A stretch of 21,793 nucleotides of DNA, taken from contig MWDY01000010.1 in the NCBI GenBank assembly GCA_002070755.1, positions 1-21,793 of the forward strand, given 5' to 3'. The notes under the pieces are model-generated. The model had not been told where the DNA came from and did no database searches. It saw nothing but the letters and a program-made list of their open reading frames with translations. The stretch comes from Spirochaetes bacterium ADurb.Bin110 (GTDB lineage: Bacteria; Spirochaetota; Spirochaetia; Treponematales; Rectinemataceae). Below, piece after piece: positions 1 to 8,459 of this stretch (within the stretch, counting starts at the first letter, position 1; each line of letters begins with the position of its first letter). Both the position numbers and the translations under genes were made by a program.

Positions 1-98
1 ATCATGCGCTGCTTGGGTCTCCCATTCAGGCGATAAGCTTCGACGATTTTGAGCCACGTACGACCAGTTTTTTTATCATAGAGCTTTCCTAAGAACAT
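1..98 (-). pseudogene. N-terminal fragment of an IS1634/IS4-type transposase, cut by the window edge
   Basis: Reading leftward from the ATG at 96-98, the frame is open to the window edge. It begins MFLGKLYDKKTGRTWLKIVE and continues with a Tyr-Arg, Asn-Gly-Arg-Pro and Lys-Gln-Arg pattern. This resembles the beta-strand-rich N-terminus of IS1634-type DDE transposases (known family pattern, recalled). A GGAGG ribosome binding site lies at 104-108, five bases before the ATG. Only about 33 codons are visible, so whether the element is intact beyond the edge cannot be told. It is labelled pseudogene only because it is partial here; the start region itself looks functional. Confidence 0.6.
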
Positions 99-103
99 AA
101 GTG

Positions 104-300
104 CCTCCTAGGAGGAGTATAGCACAACTGTAAAAGATTTACAATGCATTACGTATCATTTCTTCAAATATTTTTAAAAAATATTCCCTTCAGATTGTGC
201 TGAAAGGAATTATTTCCCCTACTCTCTTATGTCAACTGTAAAAGTACGGGGGATATTCCCCTTTGGTTAATTTTTAAAATGATCAATTGGGGTAACTTAT
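104..300. promoter_or_regulatory. Intergenic control region upstream of tctB with dyad repeats
   Basis: This divergent gap lies between the transposase start and tctB. It contains an imperfect dyad at 183-210 (11-base arms with one mismatch, 6-base centre, arms ATTCCCTTCAG and CTGAAAGGAAT). It also holds a perfect GGGGA-TAT-TCCCC dyad at 249-261, a TGTAAA-AGA-TTTACA dyad at 129-143, and a 12-base direct repeat CAACTGTAAAAG at 125-136 and 233-244. I see no convincing -35/-10 pair. The dyads look like operator sites for the operon starting at 301, but no regulator gene is present beside it. Confidence 0.4.
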
Positions 301-771
301 ATGAAAATTGCTATAAAAAGAGATCAATTTGTCGGAATTTTCTTAATAGTTGTCGGCGTTATTTATGGATATATGACTTCTAAAATAGACTTTGCTATGA
401 CTGCTGAGTATCCAGGACCCAAGGCTTTCCCTTATATTGGAGTATTAGGTTTAATAGTCTGCGGACTCGGAATCTTTATTCAAAGCACAACAAGTAAAAA
501 ATCCCAACCTGTTTTCATGATGAAGGAAGGCTGGCTTGATATCTTCAAATCATTTACAGCACTTATACTTTATGTAATTGGTCTTAATTATATTGGTTAT
601 CTTATTTCTACGCCAATTCTTTTATTCTTTCTATCAAAATTTTTTGCAAAGAAAATAAAAATTAGTCTAAAAGGGAGAATAATCTTTTCAATTTTGACCA
701 CAATTGTTATCTACATTTTTTATGTATATGGATTTGATATGCAGCTTCCTGTTGGTTTGCTGTTTCAATAA
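301..771 (+). CDS. Tripartite tricarboxylate transporter small subunit (TctB-like)
   Basis: This 156-residue membrane protein has about four hydrophobic segments, near residues 12-27, 42-60, 81-112 and 127-147. That fits the small TctB/DUF1468 subunit of tripartite tricarboxylate transporters. The motif AEYPGPKAFPYIGVLG near residues 35-50 matches the typical TctB pattern of a polar loop with a PxxxP element before the second helix. The ATG at 301 follows GGGG at 289-292. The gene sits 40 bases before tctA, the usual partner. These systems import carboxylates with the help of a periplasmic TctC protein. Placement at the head of an aldarate cluster suggests aldarate or a related dicarboxylate as cargo (inference). 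Confidence 0.8.
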   Translation: MKIAIKRDQFVGIFLIVVGVIYGYMTSKIDFAMTAEYPGPKAFPYIGVLGLIVCGLGIFIQSTTSKKSQPVFMMKEGWLDIFKSFTALILYVIGLNYIGYLISTPILLFFLSKFFAKKIKISLKGRIIFSILTTIVIYIFYVYGFDMQLPVGLLFQ

Positions 772-811
772 TCTATTATGAATGCTTTATTTCTAAATAA
801 AGGAAATAATT

Positions 812-2308
812 ATGAGTAATATATTGCCCTATATTTTGCAACAATTCATCCAGCCTATCAATTTTGTCTTTCTTGTAGTAGGCAGCATTATTGGAATTAT
901 TTTTGGAGCAATCCCAGGGCTCTCAGGAGCACTTGCAGTTATGCTTGTACTTCCTCTTACGTATACCATGAACACAGGGTCTGCAATTATATTGCTCATC
1001 AGTCTATGGGTTGGAGGAACATCGGGGAGTTTTATTGGCTCTATCCTTTTAGGAATTCCAGGATCTCCTTCTTCAGTCGCAACATGTTTTGATGGGTACA
1101 AAATGACATTGAAAGGGCAAACTAATAAAGCCCTTTCTATAGGAATGACTGCGTCATTCATCGGGAATGTCGGAGGTATTATAATAGCATGGCTTCTCTC
1201 TGAAAAAATTGCTAGTTTTGCTTTCAAGTTTGGACCATGGGAGTATTTCGGTCTTTGCTTCATGGCAATCACTCTTGTAATTGGATTATCTCGAGAGAAT
1301 ATATTTAAGGGTTTAGCATCCGCCTTTCTGGGGCTGTTAATGACATGCACAGGGTACTCTCCCATTGATGGAGTGCAACGATTCACATTTGGGAGCTATT
1401 ACCTTGTTGGAGGATTTTCACTTTTTGCTGTGCTTATGGGTGTTTTTGGACTGAGTCAAATACTTACAGATCTCGGATTAGGGAATTATACATCGACAAA
1501 ACCAGTTGAAACCCAAAAAAAACGTGGTCTTGATCTCAGCATAAAAGAGATTCTTAAAGAATGGGTCAATATCGTAAGATCGTTTTTGATTGGTCTTTGG
1601 ATAGGCTTCTTACCAGGCCTTGGTCCTGGGCTTTCAAATCTTGTTGCCTATTCAGCGGCTAAAAATTCTTCAAAGCATCCTGAAACTTTCGGGACTGGAG
1701 ATCCTTCGGGCGTTTGGGCTAGCGAGACTTCCAATAATGCATCAATTGGAGGTGCTCTTATTCCAATGAGTGCATTAGGAATTCCTGGCGATACAGTGAC
1801 TGCTATTCTTATTGGTGCGCTTGCGGTTCATGGCTTACAGATGGGACCTATGATATTTAGAAATAGTGGACATATAATATACTTAATGTTTGCTACAGTA
1901 TTAGTAGCTGCCATCGTTATATATCTCATTGAGATATTTACAATGAAATATTATTCGGCTATTTTAAAAATTCCACATTATTATCTTTACCCTGCACTTG
2001 CAATGCTCCTTATGATCAACGCCTATGTTGATTCCAATAATCTTTTCAATGCAGTGTTGATGCTAATATTCGCCATAGTGGGCATAATTATGTCTATGGG
2101 AAAATTGCCAACATCTCCATTTATTCTTGCATTTGTATTGGGGCCAACCCTCGAAAGCAATATGTTGAAGAGCTTTCAATATTCCAATAGTGTACTCACC
2201 TTTTTTGCCAGGCCATTATCCGCAACCTTTCTGCTGATAGGAATTATAAGTATTATCTATCCTCCAGTACAATCTTTACTTAAAAAAAGAAGGCTTCAAG
2301 TTGCTTAA
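812..2308 (+). CDS. Tripartite tricarboxylate transporter large permease (TctA-like)
   Basis: This protein of 498 residues has about eleven to twelve membrane segments, the normal size for TctA. Family-typical glycine/proline motifs are plain: GAIPGLSGALAVMLVLPLTY near residues 32-51, a second FLPGLGPGLSNLVAYSAAK element near 266-284, and GVWASETSNNASIGGALIP shortly after. These paired elements are known to form the substrate pathway in the family. The ATG follows an AAGGA site. tctA lies between tctB and the MBL-fold gene in one tight run of genes. No binding protein (TctC) is encoded nearby, although the family requires one, so it must lie elsewhere or left of the window. Substrate specificity cannot be read from the permease. 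Confidence 0.88.
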   Translation: MSNILPYILQQFIQPINFVFLVVGSIIGIIFGAIPGLSGALAVMLVLPLTYTMNTGSAIILLISLWVGGTSGSFIGSILLGIPGSPSSVATCFDGYKMTLKGQTNKALSIGMTASFIGNVGGIIIAWLLSEKIASFAFKFGPWEYFGLCFMAITLVIGLSRENIFKGLASAFLGLLMTCTGYSPIDGVQRFTFGSYYLVGGFSLFAVLMGVFGLSQILTDLGLGNYTSTKPVETQKKRGLDLSIKEILKEWVNIVRSFLIGLWIGFLPGLGPGLSNLVAYSAAKNSSKHPETFGTGDPSGVWASETSNNASIGGALIPMSALGIPGDTVTAILIGALAVHGLQMGPMIFRNSGHIIYLMFATVLVAAIVIYLIEIFTMKYYSAILKIPHYYLYPALAMLLMINAYVDSNNLFNAVLMLIFAIVGIIMSMGKLPTSPFILAFVLGPTLESNMLKSFQYSNSVLTFFARPLSATFLLIGIISIIYPPVQSLLKKRRLQVA

Positions 2309-2332
2309 TTTAATTTAAGGAGAATTATATTT

Positions 2333-3187
2333 ATGAATACAAATATGGTACAAAGCCTAAATCCAACAAAGGAACTAGAGCGCGCATGCAGGCGACCATG
2401 GGAGGGATATGTCTCTCCATTTAGAATTGCGCCAAATGTTTATTACATCTCCGGAAATGATTGGGTCGCTTGCTATCTCATCGAAACAAATGAGGGCCTG
2501 ATTTTAATCGATACAGCAATGCATGAGACCCTTTACCTTATGCTCGAAAATATAAGAAAGCTTGGATTTAAACCTCAAGATATCAAAAAAATCCTATTAA
2601 GTCATGCTCATATCGACCATATTGGAGGAGCTCGCGCACTTAAAGAACTTTCTGGAGCAACTATTTATATAGGAAAGAGAGATATGTTCTTTTTAAAAGA
2701 TAGGCGAGATTTAATTGGAAACGAAGAGGGTAACTATACATGTGGAGAATTTGAACCTGACGAGTTTTATTCTGATGACAAGCCCATTATCCTAGGCGAT
2801 TTTTCTATCAAGACAATTTCTACCCCTGGTCACACTCCAGGCTGCACTTCATTCTTTTTTAATGTCAAAGATATAGATGGAAAAATTAAACATTGCGGAA
2901 TGCATGGCGGTTTAGGATTAAATACGATGTCAGCTCACTATTTCAAAGAAAGTGGCCTTCCAATTTCTCTTCGTGATGAATTTATTGAGGGATTAAGAAA
3001 GCTTGATAAGCTTGATGTTGATATATGTATTCCTTCCCATACAAATCAAGTTGAGATTCTTAAGCTTAGAGATAAGATCAATGATAATTATAATCCTTAT
3101 GTTAATCCTTCAGTCTGGCATGATTTATTAAGAAGTCGACAGCAAAAAGTCGAAGAATTAATAATGCAAGAAAATTCAAATCAATAA
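2333..3187 (+). CDS. MBL-fold metallohydrolase, subclass-B3-like, possible aldarolactonase
   Basis: This 284-residue metallo-beta-lactamase-fold protein carries the zinc motif H91-x-H93-x-D95-H96 (SHAHIDHIGG), a second-site His167 in TPGHTPG, and a final His236 in IPSHTNQ. All metal ligands expected for a dinuclear site are therefore visible. There is no signal peptide, so it should be cytoplasmic, unlike true B3 beta-lactamases. It is 24 bases after tctA and 18 bases before the first glucarate dehydratase, so it is almost certainly cotranscribed. Uronates oxidised to aldarates pass through aldarolactones, and MBL-fold lactonases are known, so lactone opening is a plausible job. That role is inference; another ester or thioester substrate is possible. 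A good TAAGGAG site precedes the ATG. Confidence 0.75.
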   Translation: MNTNMVQSLNPTKELERACRRPWEGYVSPFRIAPNVYYISGNDWVACYLIETNEGLILIDTAMHETLYLMLENIRKLGFKPQDIKKILLSHAHIDHIGGARALKELSGATIYIGKRDMFFLKDRRDLIGNEEGNYTCGEFEPDEFYSDDKPIILGDFSIKTISTPGHTPGCTSFFFNVKDIDGKIKHCGMHGGLGLNTMSAHYFKESGLPISLRDEFIEGLRKLDKLDVDICIPSHTNQVEILKLRDKINDNYNPYVNPSVWHDLLRSRQQKVEELIMQENSNQ

Positions 3188-3205
3188 AGAGAAGAAACAG
3201 AAAAG

Positions 3206-4549
3206 ATGATAGATACTCCAATTATCACCAATTATCAGGTCTATCCTGTTGCAGGCTACGACTCCATGCTCCTTACTCTGAGCGGTGCCCATGCGCCTTT
3301 TTTTACAAGAAATATCGTGATACTCGAGGATTCCTCAGGGAATACTGGTATTGGCGAGGTACATGGTGGAGAGAGTATTACAAAGGCGCTTGAGAGCTAC
3401 CGCGAATTTCTTTTGGGTAAGCCAATTGGAGAGTGGAAAAATCTCATCAATGCAATAAAAAGTGGCAACTATGTGAATCCTGAGGATAGCGGCGAAGGGC
3501 TCCAGGGGCTTAATCTTAAGAACTTGCGTTTTGTAGTACATGCAGAAACAGCAGTGGAATGTGCGCTTTTGGATTTGGTGGGCAAATTTCTCGATGTACC
3601 TGTTGCAGCACTGCTCGGCGATGGTATGCAACGCGATTCAATGCCTTTTTTGGGTTACCTTTTCTTTGTGGCAGATGGACCAAAAACAGGGCTTCCTTAC
3701 CTTACCGAAGAGACAAGCCCCCATTCATGGTTTCGGCTACGAAGAAAGCCAGCGCTCACTATTGAAGCAGTTGTCGAACAAGCACAAGCCGCTAAAGAGC
3801 ACTATGGCTTTAAGGATTTCAAGCTAAAAGGCGGCGTGTTCGATGGCGAATTTGAAATGGAAGTGGTACGTGCCCTCAAAAAAACATTCCCAGATGCACG
3901 TATCAACATCGATCCGAATGGCGCGTGGTCGCTCGAAGAAGCAATTCGCCTCTGCAAGGATATGCATGGCATTCTGAGTTATGTTGAAGACCCATGCGGC
4001 CCAGAAAAAGGTTTTTCAGGCCGCGAAATAATGGCTGAATTTAAGCGCGCAACAGGTTTTCAGGTTGCCACCAATATGATTGCAACCGATTGGCGGCAAT
4101 TTCGCCATTCCTTTGTCTTGGGTTCGATCGATATTCCACTCGCCGATCCGCATTTCTGGACAATGTCGGGATCAGTGCGGCTTGCACAACTCTGTGCAGA
4201 CACCGGTCTTACATGGGGCTCTCATTCAAATAATCACTTTGATATTTCGCTTGCTATATTTGCTCATGTTGCCGCAGCAGCGCCTGGCGAAATCACTGCA
4301 GTCGACACCCATTGGATCTGGCAAGATGGACAGTACCTTTGCAAAGATCCTTTACCTATTGAGCATGGTCACATTGCGATTCGTAAAGATAAGCCTGGTT
4401 TAGGGATAGAAATTGACCTGAATGCGGTGGCACGTGCAGCGGCGCTCTATAAAACGCTTCCTTCTGGAGACCGCGACGACGCAATGGCGATGCAATTTCT
4501 CATTCCAGGATGGAAATTCGATAGCAAAAAGCCTTGCATGGTGCGCTAA
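3206..4549 (+). CDS. Glucarate dehydratase paralogue, enolase superfamily (GudD/GudX-like)
   Basis: The 447-residue enolase-superfamily protein aligns by eye with E. coli GudD along its whole length. Catalytic positions are kept: K206-x-K208 (KLKGG), Asp236 in DPNGAW, Glu261 in VEDPCG, Asn290 in ATNM, Asp314 in LADPHFW and His340 in GSHSNNHFD. GudD removes water from D-glucarate to give 5-keto-4-deoxyglucarate. The capping-domain loop differs: where GudD-type proteins have GRGxQT, this one has GEGLQG followed by a short insertion. This replaces a threonine (Thr103 in E. coli as I count it) thought to contact substrate. It could therefore be a GudX-like variant with altered or weaker specificity, such as idarate or another epimer. 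A weak AAGAG/AGAAG ribosome site precedes the ATG. Confidence 0.85.
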   Translation: MIDTPIITNYQVYPVAGYDSMLLTLSGAHAPFFTRNIVILEDSSGNTGIGEVHGGESITKALESYREFLLGKPIGEWKNLINAIKSGNYVNPEDSGEGLQGLNLKNLRFVVHAETAVECALLDLVGKFLDVPVAALLGDGMQRDSMPFLGYLFFVADGPKTGLPYLTEETSPHSWFRLRRKPALTIEAVVEQAQAAKEHYGFKDFKLKGGVFDGEFEMEVVRALKKTFPDARINIDPNGAWSLEEAIRLCKDMHGILSYVEDPCGPEKGFSGREIMAEFKRATGFQVATNMIATDWRQFRHSFVLGSIDIPLADPHFWTMSGSVRLAQLCADTGLTWGSHSNNHFDISLAIFAHVAAAAPGEITAVDTHWIWQDGQYLCKDPLPIEHGHIAIRKDKPGLGIEIDLNAVARAAALYKTLPSGDRDDAMAMQFLIPGWKFDSKKPCMVR

Positions 4550-4575
4550 TGGTAAAGTAAAGGAGAAAATTCACC

Positions 4576-5958
4576 ATGACCTCAGATGAAACCTTAAATT
4601 TTAAAGAGAGTAAAGGAACGCGTGTTCAAGGAAGAACACCGAAGGTCGTTGAAATGCGCATTATTCCTGTTGCGGGAAAAGATAGCATGCTCCTCAACCT
4701 GAGCGGTGCACATGGTCCATATTTTACCCGCAATATCGTGATACTCAAAGATGAAGAGGGAACTTTGGGCGTAGGAGAAGTACCTGGCGGAGAAAAGATT
4801 TATTCAACTTTGCAAGATGCGGTGCCGCTCGTGGTGGGTTCCGAAATTGGACATTATGGCGATACTCTCTTTTCGATGCGTCGCGCATTTGCTTATCGAG
4901 ATGCAGAAGGACGAGGCCAACAAACCTATGATCTACGCACCATGGTGCATGCAGTGACCGCGGTAGAAGCAGCGCTCCTCGACCTATTAGGCAAATTTCT
5001 AGGTGTGCCCGTTGCTTCGCTTTTGGGTACTGGTCAGCAGCGCAAGGACGTCGAAATGCTTGGGTATCTCTTTTTTGTTGGAGATCGAAGAAAAACAGAC
5101 TTGCCCTACGATGATGAATCTAATGCACCAGAGAAATGGTATCAGCTCAGAAACGAGGAAGTGTTGAGTGCTGATGCTGTGGTTGCGCTGGCTGAAGCAG
5201 CACAGGCTCGTTATGGTTTTCGCAATTTTAAACTTAAGGGTGGAGTATTGCGCGGTGATGAAGAAATGAAGGTCATTGAAGCACTAAAAAAGCGCTTTCC
5301 TACTGCGCGCATTACGCTCGATCCGAATGGTGCGTGGTCGCTCGATGAAGCCATTCGGCTTTGCAAAGACAAAGTAGGTATTCTCACCTATGCGGAGGAC
5401 CCTTGTGGCGCTGAAAAAGGATTTTCAGGAAGAGAGATCATGGCAGAATTCCGACGAGCAACAGGGCTTCCTACTGCAACCAACATGATTGCCACTGATT
5501 GGCGCGAATTTGGGCATTCGATTGTGCTGCAATCTGTGAGTATTCCGCTTGCTGATCCACATTTCTGGACAATGCATGGTGCAGTCCGGGTTGCGCAGCT
5601 CTGCAGTGAATGGGGCATTACATGGGGCTGCCACTCCAATAATCATTTCGATATTTCATTAGCAATGATTGCACAGACAGGAGCTGCTGCGCCTGGAGAC
5701 ATCACCGCACTCGATACCCACTGGATTTGGCAAGAAGGCCGCGAGCGGCTTACAAAGAACCCACCGCAGATTGTCGATGGTATGATTCATGTCGACAATA
5801 TTCCGGGCTTAGGAATTGAACCCGATATGGATCAAATTGAAGCAGCACATAGGCTCTATTGCGAACATGCGCTCGGTGCACGAAATGATGCAATGGCAAT
5901 GCAATATCTTATTCCAGGGTGGAAGTTCGACAATAAAAAGCCGTGTCTTGTGCGCTAG
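4576..5958 (+). CDS. gudD: D-glucarate dehydratase
   Basis: This 460-residue protein is the closer of the tandem pair to E. coli GudD (446 residues), with an N-terminal tail roughly 14 residues longer. Catalytic residues are K219-x-K221, Asp249 (DPNGAW), Glu274 (AEDPCG), Asn303, Asp327 (LADPHFW) and His353 (CHSNNHFD). The capping loop retains [12 protein letters not shown], including the substrate-contact threonine. It converts D-glucarate (and L-idarate in known homologues) to 5-keto-4-deoxy-D-glucarate in the cytoplasm. It begins 26 bases after its paralogue with a strong AAAGGAG site. Presence of both copies points to recent-to-moderate duplication and division of labour. Confidence 0.92.
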   Translation: MTSDETLNFKESKGTRVQGRTPKVVEMRIIPVAGKDSMLLNLSGAHGPYFTRNIVILKDEEGTLGVGEVPGGEKIYSTLQDAVPLVVGSEIGHYGDTLFSMRRAFAYRDAEGRGQQTYDLRTMVHAVTAVEAALLDLLGKFLGVPVASLLGTGQQRKDVEMLGYLFFVGDRRKTDLPYDDESNAPEKWYQLRNEEVLSADAVVALAEAAQARYGFRNFKLKGGVLRGDEEMKVIEALKKRFPTARITLDPNGAWSLDEAIRLCKDKVGILTYAEDPCGAEKGFSGREIMAEFRRATGLPTATNMIATDWREFGHSIVLQSVSIPLADPHFWTMHGAVRVAQLCSEWGITWGCHSNNHFDISLAMIAQTGAAAPGDITALDTHWIWQEGRERLTKNPPQIVDGMIHVDNIPGLGIEPDMDQIEAAHRLYCEHALGARNDAMAMQYLIPGWKFDNKKPCLVR

Positions 5959-6047
5959 TCGGCAATACAGCAATGCAAATGGATGGTCGAAGACTATCTC
6001 ATGGCATTCATTTCATAAAATAACTACAAATAGAGGGAGGAATTAAA

Positions 6048-6932
6048 ATGAAAGTAGGATTTATTGGCCTTGGCATCATGGGCAAACCGATGAGCAAAAA
6101 TCTTATCAAAGCGGGCTATTCGCTCGTCGTCAATGACGTCAACAAGGCAGCCGTTGCAGAACTTGTTGCGCTTGGTGCAGAAGCCGCTGCTACAGCTCGC
6201 GAAGTAGCCGAAAAATCAGATGTTGTGATTACCATGCTTCCCAATTCTCCGCATGTAAAGCAGGTTGCACTTGGAGAAAATGGCATTATTGAAGCAGCAC
6301 GTCCTGGGCTCGTTTATATCGATATGAGCTCGATTGCACCACTTGTGAGTAAAGAAGTGAGCGCAAAGCTCGCGGAAAAAGGCGTTGAAATGCTCGATGC
6401 GCCAGTTTCAGGTGGTGAGCCAAAGGCAATCGATGGTACGCTGTCCATAATGGTCGGTGGAAAACAGGAAGTCTTCGACAAGTATTATGATTTACTCAAA
6501 GTGATGGGCAGCTCAGTGGTCCGTACTGGCGATATTGGCGCGGGCAATACCACAAAGCTTGCAAATCAAATCATTGTGGCTTTGAATATTGCCGCAATGT
6601 CGGAGGCGCTTGTGCTGGGAACCAAGGCAGGAGTAGAGCCTGAGCTTATCTACAATGCGATCCGTGGTGGGCTTGCGGGTAGCACCGTACTTGACGCAAA
6701 AGCGCCACTCGTGATGGATCGCAAATTCAACCCTGGTTTTAGAATCAATTTGCATATAAAGGATTTGGCCAATGCAATCGAGACAGCGCACGATGTCGGC
6801 GTGCCGCTCCCGCTCACGGCATCGGTAATGGAAATTCTGCAATCGCTGAAGGTCGATGGTATGGGCGAGCTCGATCATGGCGCCATCATTCGGTATTACG
6901 AAAAACTCGCCAAAGTAGAGGTGTCGCGCTGA
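6048..6932 (+). CDS. garR: Tartronate semialdehyde reductase (2-hydroxy-3-oxopropionate reductase)
   Basis: This is a 294-residue beta-hydroxyacid dehydrogenase. It has an N-terminal Rossmann motif GFIGLGIMG at residues 4-12, the substrate motif DAPVSGGEPKA at about 117-127, and the catalytic lysine Lys170 in GNTTKLANQ. All hallmarks and the length fit GarR/GlxR. It reduces tartronate semialdehyde, the aldolase product of 5-keto-4-deoxyglucarate, to D-glycerate using NAD(P)H. A 6-phosphogluconate-dehydrogenase-like 3-hydroxyisobutyrate dehydrogenase is the main alternative, but the aldarate neighbours favour GarR. An AGAGGGAGG site lies just before the ATG. The 89-base gap before it is the longest within the first seven genes, and I see no hairpin there. 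Confidence 0.9.
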   Translation: MKVGFIGLGIMGKPMSKNLIKAGYSLVVNDVNKAAVAELVALGAEAAATAREVAEKSDVVITMLPNSPHVKQVALGENGIIEAARPGLVYIDMSSIAPLVSKEVSAKLAEKGVEMLDAPVSGGEPKAIDGTLSIMVGGKQEVFDKYYDLLKVMGSSVVRTGDIGAGNTTKLANQIIVALNIAAMSEALVLGTKAGVEPELIYNAIRGGLAGSTVLDAKAPLVMDRKFNPGFRINLHIKDLANAIETAHDVGVPLPLTASVMEILQSLKVDGMGELDHGAIIRYYEKLAKVEVSR

Positions 6933-6970
6933 AACTTGTTTTTCGGTGTGGCGCACTGCTTTTAGCATGC

Positions 6971-8395
6971 GTGCATCTACTCAATATTCAATCGCCGCTG
7001 GTGCCTAGCTGGATTATGGCTATGACATCAGTGGCGGTTCTTCTTCCTGGGTTGTCTCTTGTCAGTGCGGGTTTTAAAAAAGCCACTATTATTTTTTTAG
7101 TTGCAGGCGCTGCAATACTGCTTGCAACAGGGCAGCCTTTCTCCGAGTGGCTTATTGCGATCAATTCAATGACCAACACCGTCGCCATTATGGTGGCAAT
7201 GCAGCTTGTTGCCATTCCTATTTCAATAGGTCGATATGATGAGCGTATCTGCCAATGGGCAAATCAACATGCACGAAGCAACACAGCGCTTTTTTCGTTT
7301 TCTACGCTTGTCACCCACCTTTTCGCGAGTTTTCTCAATATGGGAGCGATTCCACTTTCCATGAATCTGATGGGAAAAACAATTCGATCTCGATTGTCCG
7401 GAGAATCGGCTGATCGTTTTCTTGCGGTAACGGTAAGCCGAGGCTATGTCCTCGCTGCGCTTTGGGCACCACCTGCAATCAATTTGTATCTCGTAGGACA
7501 AGCAACAGGTATCCCGTGGTCCCAACTGCTGATGCCGGGAATTTTGCTTGCAATGATCGGCTTTGGCTTGAGCTATTGGGCGGAGCTCCGGCATGGTGTT
7601 ATTGCTGAAAAATCAAAAAATGCTGGACGAGCAAATGCGCTTTCCATGGAGCATACGCCGAATGCTTCCTGTAATAATGCTAATCGTGTTAATGATATAG
7701 AGGTTTTCCGTTCTTCTAAAATTTATCATAGCTCAGGCCGAAATGAAAATGCAGCGATGCTCCATGTTGGAATCGCCGCCTTATCTATTGCCGGAATAGT
7801 CTTCTTTTTAGAGAAAAAAGCTATTGGGGCAAGCTATACGCGCATTATGCTTGCAGGTGCCCTCGTATCGGCGATATGGTCGCTTGCGCTCCATGATAGT
7901 TGTAGATTTCGCAGAGCAGCACATGAGTATTGGGACGACGGACTTCTCAAGGTTCGAGATATGGGGCCATTTTTTGTGGCGATGGGGATTTTTTCTCGAT
8001 CACTTCAATCTTCTGGAATACTTGATGCAATAGCTCCTTTTATTCAGCATTCTGCAGGGCAACTTGGCCTTTTTGCAGTAGTGCTTTTGCCGCTCGTAAT
8101 GACTGGACTTTCAGTAATAGGATTTCATCCTTTCATAACGATCGTCTTGTTTGGCACTATTCTGGCAGCAACACCTATGAAACTCCCCATGTTGAGCATC
8201 GCGCTGAGCCTTGCCGTGGGAGGTGCGGCTTCCTATATGATTTCCCCTTTTGCAGGGATTATTATGAGCATTTCGCGCTATACAGGAGCTAAAGCTTCGC
8301 AAATCTCCATCAAATGGAATGGTGCCTACAGCATAGCTTTTTTCATCGTTGGAGTGCTATTTGCAATAGCTTGGGGGACCATAATTGGGAGATAA
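6971..8395 (+). CDS. Polytopic ion-transporter-like carrier, possible aldarate permease
   Basis: From the GTG at 6971 this gives 474 residues with about twelve hydrophobic segments. A polar, charged central loop runs near residues 210-255, dividing the protein into two halves as in many ion-transporter (IT) superfamily carriers. I do not recognise the exact family. Motifs include an ASFLNMGAIPLSMNL segment and TVSRGYVLAALWAPPAINL in half one, and SVIGFHPFITIVLFG in half two. The true start may lie upstream: a GAGG site at 6918-6921 sits seven bases before an in-frame CTG at 6929 that overlaps the garR stop. That start would add KLVFRCGALLLACV, a typical first membrane helix. Context suggests uptake of galactarate or glucarate, or export of a product (inference). 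Confidence 0.7.
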   Translation: MHLLNIQSPLVPSWIMAMTSVAVLLPGLSLVSAGFKKATIIFLVAGAAILLATGQPFSEWLIAINSMTNTVAIMVAMQLVAIPISIGRYDERICQWANQHARSNTALFSFSTLVTHLFASFLNMGAIPLSMNLMGKTIRSRLSGESADRFLAVTVSRGYVLAALWAPPAINLYLVGQATGIPWSQLLMPGILLAMIGFGLSYWAELRHGVIAEKSKNAGRANALSMEHTPNASCNNANRVNDIEVFRSSKIYHSSGRNENAAMLHVGIAALSIAGIVFFLEKKAIGASYTRIMLAGALVSAIWSLALHDSCRFRRAAHEYWDDGLLKVRDMGPFFVAMGIFSRSLQSSGILDAIAPFIQHSAGQLGLFAVVLLPLVMTGLSVIGFHPFITIVLFGTILAATPMKLPMLSIALSLAVGGAASYMISPFAGIIMSISRYTGAKASQISIKWNGAYSIAFFIVGVLFAIAWGTIIGR

Positions 8396-8459
8396 TGAGG
8401 CATTTCATAATAAATTTAATAATAAAAAGACATAATGTCAGGATATATCAGGAGGGCAT

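Noticed and set aside
829..1386. A 185-residue minus-strand frame inside tctA
   Set aside because: It is antisense to a clear membrane permease and has no family features.
6513..6968. A 151-residue minus-strand frame across garR
   Set aside because: It is antisense to the conserved catalytic region of garR and has no recognisable domain.
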